A stretch of 64,000 bases of DNA, from contig NZ_JAJONF010000007.1 in assembly GCF_021462265.1 (NCBI RefSeq), forward strand, positions 62,001-126,000, written 5' to 3'. Source of the stretch: Streptomyces shenzhenensis. Its GTDB lineage: Bacteria > Actinomycetota > Actinomycetes > Streptomycetales > Streptomycetaceae. Within the stretch, counting starts at the first letter, position 1. Each line of letters opens with the position of its first letter. The notes beneath the pieces are model-generated. The model ran no database searches and was not told the DNA's origin. It saw nothing but the letters and a program-made list of their open reading frames with translations. Shown one piece after another: positions 60,008 through 64,000 of this stretch. A program made the translations under genes and the position numbers.

Positions 60008-60882
60008 GCGTGCCGGCCTGGGCGGGCCTGTGCCGCGGGGTCGGGCACGAGCAGGGGGATGCCCTCGTAGGAGCCGAGGTCGTGCGCGGGGACTATCCGC
60101 AGCAGGCCGTCCAGGGCGATCATGCGCAGCAGGTCCCGGCGCAACTGCGCGGGATCGCTGTCGGCCAGCCGGCTCATCAGCCACGGCCGTTCGGCGGGCC
60201 GGCGGATGCCGTCGATCTGCCAGGTGAGGTCGCCGACGAAGGCGTACCGCGGGCCGGTCGGCAGGGTGACGAAGACAATCACCGAGCCGGTCGTGTGGCC
60301 GCCCGCGAGGGCGATGACCACCGAGCCGTCGCCGTGCACGTCGTAGGTCGAGGGGAAGCCGAGGTAGGGCCGGTCCGCGAAGGCGTACTCGTGGATCTCG
60401 TGCCCCCGGGACACCTGGCGGTAGACCTTGCCGTCGGGGTCGGCGGCCGCGTACTCGCGTTCGAGTCTGTTCATCCAGAGGGGGGTGCCGCCCAGTCCGT
60501 CGAGGCCGCCGACGTGGTCCCAGTGCGCGTGGGTGGGCACGACGCCGAGCAGCCGGCCGCGGTCGTAGCCGATGGCGTCGAGTTGCTCGGCGGCGGTGCG
60601 GCCCGCCTGGTAGGGGGCGCGGACGAAGCGGGGGAGCATCGCGATGTGCTCGGCGACGGCCGCGCCGAAGCCCGCGTCGATCAGCAGATCTCCTTTCGGG
60701 TGCCGCACCAGGACCGCCGAGGCGGCGAAGGGCCGCTTGTCGCGGAACGAGCCGCCGCGGAAGGCCAGGGCCGCGCGGGTCTCGTACGTGCCGGTGGGCA
60801 GGTGGTGAACGGTCATGTCCGCCGGCGGCTCGGCCGGCGGCAACGGCGCTGTCCAAGCGGGCGGCCGGGGGAGAGGTGTCAT
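60004..60882 (-). CDS. Metallo-beta-lactamase fold hydrolase (lactonase-like)
   Basis: The 292-residue enzyme has VPTHAHWDHVGGLDGLGG as the HxHxDH metal motif, AGGHTTGSVIVFVTLP with the next His, YAFVGDLTWQ with the bridging Asp and VPAHD near the end. This fits the AHL-lactonase-like subgroup, though substrate is unproven. ATG 60882 is preferred to ATG 60918, because the latter lies within the operator dyads. It heads the operon with marR. Confidence 0.85.
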   Translation of the reverse strand: MTPLPRPPAWTAPLPPAEPPADMTVHHLPTGTYETRAALAFRGGSFRDKRPFAASAVLVRHPKGDLLIDAGFGAAVAEHIAMLPRFVRAPYQAGRTAAEQLDAIGYDRGRLLGVVPTHAHWDHVGGLDGLGGTPLWMNRLEREYAAADPDGKVYRQVSRGHEIHEYAFADRPYLGFPSTYDVHGDGSVVIALAGGHTTGSVIVFVTLPTGPRYAFVGDLTWQIDGIRRPAERPWLMSRLADSDPAQLRRDLLRMIALDGLLRIVPAHDLGSYEGIPLLVPDPAAQARPGRHA

Positions 60883-60899
60883 GCCGAGAACCGTACGAG

Positions 60900-60937
60900 C
60901 CAAGAACATCTGATGCAAGACGTTCTTGGTTCAGATG
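60900..60937. promoter_or_regulatory. Overlapping dyads, candidate MarR operators
   Basis: CAAGA-CGT-TCTTG (60916-60928) is a perfect 13-base palindrome. CCAAGAAC (60900-60907) with GTTCTTGG (60922-60929), and CATCTGA (60907-60913) with TCAGATG (60931-60937), form two further exact inverted repeats. They nest in the promoter of the metallo-hydrolase/marR operon. Confidence 0.65.
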
Positions 60938-61061
60938 ATTCGATGGCGGGTGGGGGTCGCCCCGGCATACCGCACCCGGAGTACAGGTCGGCGCCGCCGT
61001 ACTTCCCAGGGATGGCCAGGGGTTCACCCCGGCGTCGGCATCGGACGTCACCGCCTGCCCG

Positions 61062-61076
61062 TACCGTTGAAGCATG
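61062..61076 (+). promoter_or_regulatory. Leaderless promoter of the hydrolase-ABC fusion
   Basis: TACCGT (61062-61067) lies six bases before ATG 61074, with no ribosome site between. The geometry equals that of three other plus-strand genes in the window, predicting a leaderless transcript. The -35 is not clear. Confidence 0.5.
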
Positions 61077-63725
61077 GATCTTCGACCCCCCGGCCTACGA
61101 GCCCTGCTCCGGCGGCCGCGACGGCTCCTGTCCGCCGCGGCCGCCGTCGTCGTGCTCGTGGGCGCCGGCACGTGGACGGCCGTCGCCTCCGGCGGCCCGG
61201 CCCCGGTGCACCGCGCCGACAAGGTCATGGCGGTGGACGGGGTGCGTCTCGACACCTCCTTCTTCACCACGTCCGGCACCGGCCGGCGCCCCGCGGTCCT
61301 CCTCGCCCACGGCTTCGGCGGCAGCAAGGAAGGCATGCGCACCGAGGCCGAGGACCTCGCCCGCCACGGCTACGCGGTCCTCACCTGGTCCGCCCGCGGC
61401 TTCGGCGCCTCCACCGGGAAGATCGGCCTGAACGATCCCAAGGGCGAGGTCGCCGACGTCTCCAGGCTCATCGACTGGCTGGCGAAGCAGCCCCAGGTCC
61501 AGCTCGACAGGGCCGGCGACCCACGCGTCGGCATGGCGGGCGGCTCGTACGGCGGCGCGATCTCCCTCCTCGCCGCCGCCTACGACCACCGGGTCGACGC
61601 CATCGCTCCCTCCATCACGTACTGGAACCTCGCCGACGCCCTGTTCCCGGGCGGCGTCTTCAAGAAGCTGTGGGCCGGGATCTTCTTCAACACCGGCGGC
61701 GGCTGCGCCGACTTCCAGCCCGAGCTGTGCGCGATGTACAACCGGGTCGCCGAGTCGGGCAAGCCGGACGCGGCGGCCGTGAAGCTTCTCGAAGAGCGGT
61801 CACCGTCGGCCGTCGGCGACCGCATCAAGGTGCCCACCCTGCTCTTCCAGGGCCAGACCGACTCCCTGTTCACGCTCTCCCAGTCGGACGCGGCGGCGAA
61901 GGCGATCAGGGCGGCCGGCGCCCCGGTGGACGTCGACTGGATCGCCGGCGGCCATGACGGCGGCGACCTGGAGACCAGCCGTGTCGAGGCCCGGACGACC
62001 GCATGGTTCGACCGGTATCTGAAGGGCGACAAGGCCACCGGCACCGGGCCCGGCTTCCGGATCACCCGTACCGGAGGGCTGGACTCCACCGACGGTGCCG
62101 CCCAGTTGCGCGGCGCGAGCGCCGACAGCTACTCCGGTCTGGAGAGTCACCGGAAGGACATCGCGCTGAAGGGCGGCACCCAGCGCGTCGACAACCCGGC
62201 CGGCGCCAGCCCGCCCGGCGTCTCCGCGCTGCCCGGCCTCGGCGGCTCCGGCGGCCTCGCCCAGCTCTCCTCCCTCGGCGTCGGCGTCTCCCTCGACTTC
62301 CCCGGCCAGTACGCCCGCTTCGACTCGGCGCCCGTCACCGACACCGTGCAGATCACCGGCACCCCCACGGCCACCGTCCACATCGCCTCGACGGCCGACG
62401 ACGCCGTCCTCTTCGGCAAGGTGTACGACGTCGGCCCGGACGGCACCCAGCAGGTGCTGCCCTCCCAGCTGGTCGCCCCGGTCCGCGTCGAGGGAGCCAA
62501 GGCCGGCAAGGACGTCACGGTCACCCTCCCGGCCATCGACCACGAGGTGCAGAAGGGCCACCGGCTGCGCCTGGTCCTCGCCTCCACCGACCTCGGCTAC
62601 GCCTCCCCGACCGCCCCGGCCACCTACACGGTCTCCCTCAAGGGCGCCCTGAGCGTGCCGACGGCACCCCAGGTGGACACGGCCGCCGCGCCGCTGCCCG
62701 CCTGGGTGTGGTGGCTGCCGCTGGCCGGCGCGGTCGCCGCCCTGGCCCTGCTGCTGACCGGCCGCCGCCGCACTGCCGCCGGCCCGGCACCGGCCGCCGA
62801 GCTGGCCGGAGTGCCCCTGCAGATAACGGATCTGAGCAAGCGCTACGCGGGTTCGGCCGACCGGTACGCGGTCCGCGAGCTGTCCTTCCGTGTCGAGAAG
62901 GGCCAGGTGCTCGGCCTCCTCGGCCCCAACGGGGCGGGCAAGACCACCACCCTGCGCATGCTGATGGGCCTGATCAAGCCGGACGGCGGCGAGGTCCGGG
63001 TCTTCGGCCACGCCATCCGCCCCGGCGCCCCCGTCCTCTCCCGGGTCGGCGCCTTCGTGGAGGGCGCCGGTTTCCTGCCGCACCTGTCCGGCCGGGAGAA
63101 CCTGGAGCTCTACTGGCAGGCCACCGGCCGCCCGCCCGAGGACGCGCACCTCGACGAGGCCCTGAAGATCGCCGGCCTCGGCGACGCGCTGGCCCGCGCG
63201 GTCCGCACGTACTCCCAGGGCATGCGGCAGCGCCTCGCCATCGCCCAGGCCATGCTCGGCCTGCCGGACCTGCTCATCCTCGACGAACCCACCAACGGCC
63301 TCGACCCGCCGCAGATCCGCGAGATGCGCGAGGTGATGATCCGCTACGCGGCCGCCGGCCGCACGGTGATCGTCTCCAGCCATCTCCTCGCCGAGGTCGA
63401 GCAGTCCTGCACCCACCTCGTGGTGATGGACCGCGGCCGGCTCGTCCAGGCCGGGCCGGTCGCCGAGATCATCGGCTCCGGCGACACCCTCCTCGTCGGC
63501 ACCGGCACCCCCGTCGCGGAACCGGTCGTGGAGAAGGTGGCCGCGCTGCCCGGCGTGGCCACCGTGACCAGTACGGACGACGGCCTGCTCGTCCGCCTGG
63601 AGCCCGGCGGCAGCGCCCCGCAGCTGGTCGCCGAACTCGTCCGGCTCGACGTTCCGGTGGCATCGGTCGGCCCGCACCGCCGGCTGGAAGACGCCTTCCT
63701 GACCCTGATAGGAGGTTCCGCATGA
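61074..63725 (+). CDS. Membrane-anchored alpha/beta hydrolase fused to an ABC ATPase
   Basis: The 883-residue protein has an unusual order. An N-terminal membrane anchor (residues about 18-40, after RRPRR) is followed by an outside X-Pro dipeptidyl-peptidase/CocE-like domain (50-535). Its elbow is AGGSYGGAISLL (Ser158), the acid lies in GQTDSL (Asp263) and the His in GGHDGG (His294); a jelly-roll C-domain follows (about 320-535). A second span (about 543-561, WVWWLPLAGAVAALALLL) followed by GRRRT returns inside. Residues 580-850 are an ABC ATPase (LLGPNGAGKTTTLRML, YSQGMRQRLAIAQAM, LLILDEPTNGLD). The topology puts hydrolase outside and ATPase inside. The downstream permease overlaps by 4 bases. 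Confidence 0.92.
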   Translation: MDLRPPGLRALLRRPRRLLSAAAAVVVLVGAGTWTAVASGGPAPVHRADKVMAVDGVRLDTSFFTTSGTGRRPAVLLAHGFGGSKEGMRTEAEDLARHGYAVLTWSARGFGASTGKIGLNDPKGEVADVSRLIDWLAKQPQVQLDRAGDPRVGMAGGSYGGAISLLAAAYDHRVDAIAPSITYWNLADALFPGGVFKKLWAGIFFNTGGGCADFQPELCAMYNRVAESGKPDAAAVKLLEERSPSAVGDRIKVPTLLFQGQTDSLFTLSQSDAAAKAIRAAGAPVDVDWIAGGHDGGDLETSRVEARTTAWFDRYLKGDKATGTGPGFRITRTGGLDSTDGAAQLRGASADSYSGLESHRKDIALKGGTQRVDNPAGASPPGVSALPGLGGSGGLAQLSSLGVGVSLDFPGQYARFDSAPVTDTVQITGTPTATVHIASTADDAVLFGKVYDVGPDGTQQVLPSQLVAPVRVEGAKAGKDVTVTLPAIDHEVQKGHRLRLVLASTDLGYASPTAPATYTVSLKGALSVPTAPQVDTAAAPLPAWVWWLPLAGAVAALALLLTGRRRTAAGPAPAAELAGVPLQITDLSKRYAGSADRYAVRELSFRVEKGQVLGLLGPNGAGKTTTLRMLMGLIKPDGGEVRVFGHAIRPGAPVLSRVGAFVEGAGFLPHLSGRENLELYWQATGRPPEDAHLDEALKIAGLGDALARAVRTYSQGMRQRLAIAQAMLGLPDLLILDEPTNGLDPPQIREMREVMIRYAAAGRTVIVSSHLLAEVEQSCTHLVVMDRGRLVQAGPVAEIIGSGDTLLVGTGTPVAEPVVEKVAALPGVATVTSTDDGLLVRLEPGGSAPQLVAELVRLDVPVASVGPHRRLEDAFLTLIGGSA

Positions 63726-64000
63726 GCACGCTCACCGAGGAGTCCGCGGTCGCCTCCGGCTACCGGGCGGGCCGCACCCTGCCGCTCCGCGTCGAACTGG
63801 TCCGCCAGCTCAAGCGGCGCCGCACCCTGGTGATGGGCGCCATCCTGGCCGTACTGCCCTTCGTGCTGCTGATCGCGTTCGCGGTCGGCGGCCGGCCGGG
63901 CGAGCGCAACGGCCAGGTCACCCTCCTGGACACCGCCACCGCGTCCGGCGCCAACTTCGCCGCCGTCAACCTGTTCGTGTCGGTGGGCTTCCTGCTGGTC
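63722..64000 (+). CDS. ABC-2 type permease, 3' end beyond the window
   Basis: The start ATG 63722 overlaps the fusion gene stop (ATGA). The first 93 residues show a soluble leader (MSTLTEESAVASGYRAGRTL), a polar helix PLRVELVRQLKRRRTL and a first membrane span (LVMGAILAVLPFVLLIAFAV), then an outside loop and the start of another span. This is the layout of ABC-2 permeases. It is the natural membrane partner of the ATPase domain in the upstream fusion. Confidence 0.85.
   Translation, partial: MSTLTEESAVASGYRAGRTLPLRVELVRQLKRRRTLVMGAILAVLPFVLLIAFAVGGRPGERNGQVTLLDTATASGANFAAVNLFVSVGFLLV

Overview
The window looks like a stretch of Streptomyces (or close relative) chromosome. Base composition is very GC-rich and third codon positions are almost always G or C. 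Starts are often GTG or TTG, and operons are packed with 4-bp ATGA/GTGA overlaps. Several gene families typical of streptomycetes are present: DUF397 and DUF5753 proteins, an MmyB-like regulator, Tat exports and a Cgl0159-type inositol aldolase. I saw no rRNA, tRNA, CRISPR array, insertion sequence or antibiotic cluster.

Layout. 1-20 kb: a 5'-truncated two-in-one ABC exporter; a small secreted protein; a Tat-exported NagZ-like GH3 enzyme; an EPSP synthase; a sugar isomerase-like protein; a MarR-GNAT protein; a Gly/Tyr/His-rich secreted protein; a LacI repressor divergent from a three-gene carbohydrate operon (Gfo/Idh/MocA, DUF993, isomerase); a VapBC-like pair; a decayed DUF5753/DUF397 remnant; a MerR domain fused to a DNA sliding-clamp-like domain; a DUF5937/ArsR regulator; and an I36 inhibitor-lipoprotein pair. 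20.2-26.3 kb: a ribose operon read leftwards (LacI regulator, rbsA, fused rbsC-rbsB, rbsK, rbsD) with twin operators. 26.5-42.4 kb: a mosaic of small regulator/enzyme pairs (XRE-cupin, TetR with SDR and hydrolase, MmyB-like regulator with SDR, VOC proteins, APH-like kinase, metallo-beta-lactamase fold enzyme), a WhiJ-like regulator trio, a DUF4328 pseudogene and a Tat multicopper oxidase. 42.6-50.7 kb: core functions, with a RecD2-like helicase behind a RecA-NDp/PafBC-type promoter, citrate synthase, and a CsoR-type copper efflux unit (copZ-copA) beside a PrsW-like protease. 51.4-57.6 kb: a myo-inositol catabolism operon (iolC, Cgl0159 aldolase, iolB, iolD, mmsA) with a strong terminator. 57.9-64 kb: an amino-acid permease, a MarR/metallo-hydrolase operon, and an alpha/beta hydrolase fused to an ABC ATPase followed by its permease, cut by the window end.

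How it works together. Much of the window is carbon acquisition under local LacI-type control (GlcNAc or glucoside release, ribose, inositol, an unidentified polyol or sugar), interleaved with stress and copper functions and single regulator-target pairs whose operators can be read in the DNA. The most unusual proteins are the MerR-sliding-clamp fusion and the hydrolase-ABC ATPase fusion. Five genes share a TANNNT-N6-ATG arrangement that predicts leaderless mRNAs.
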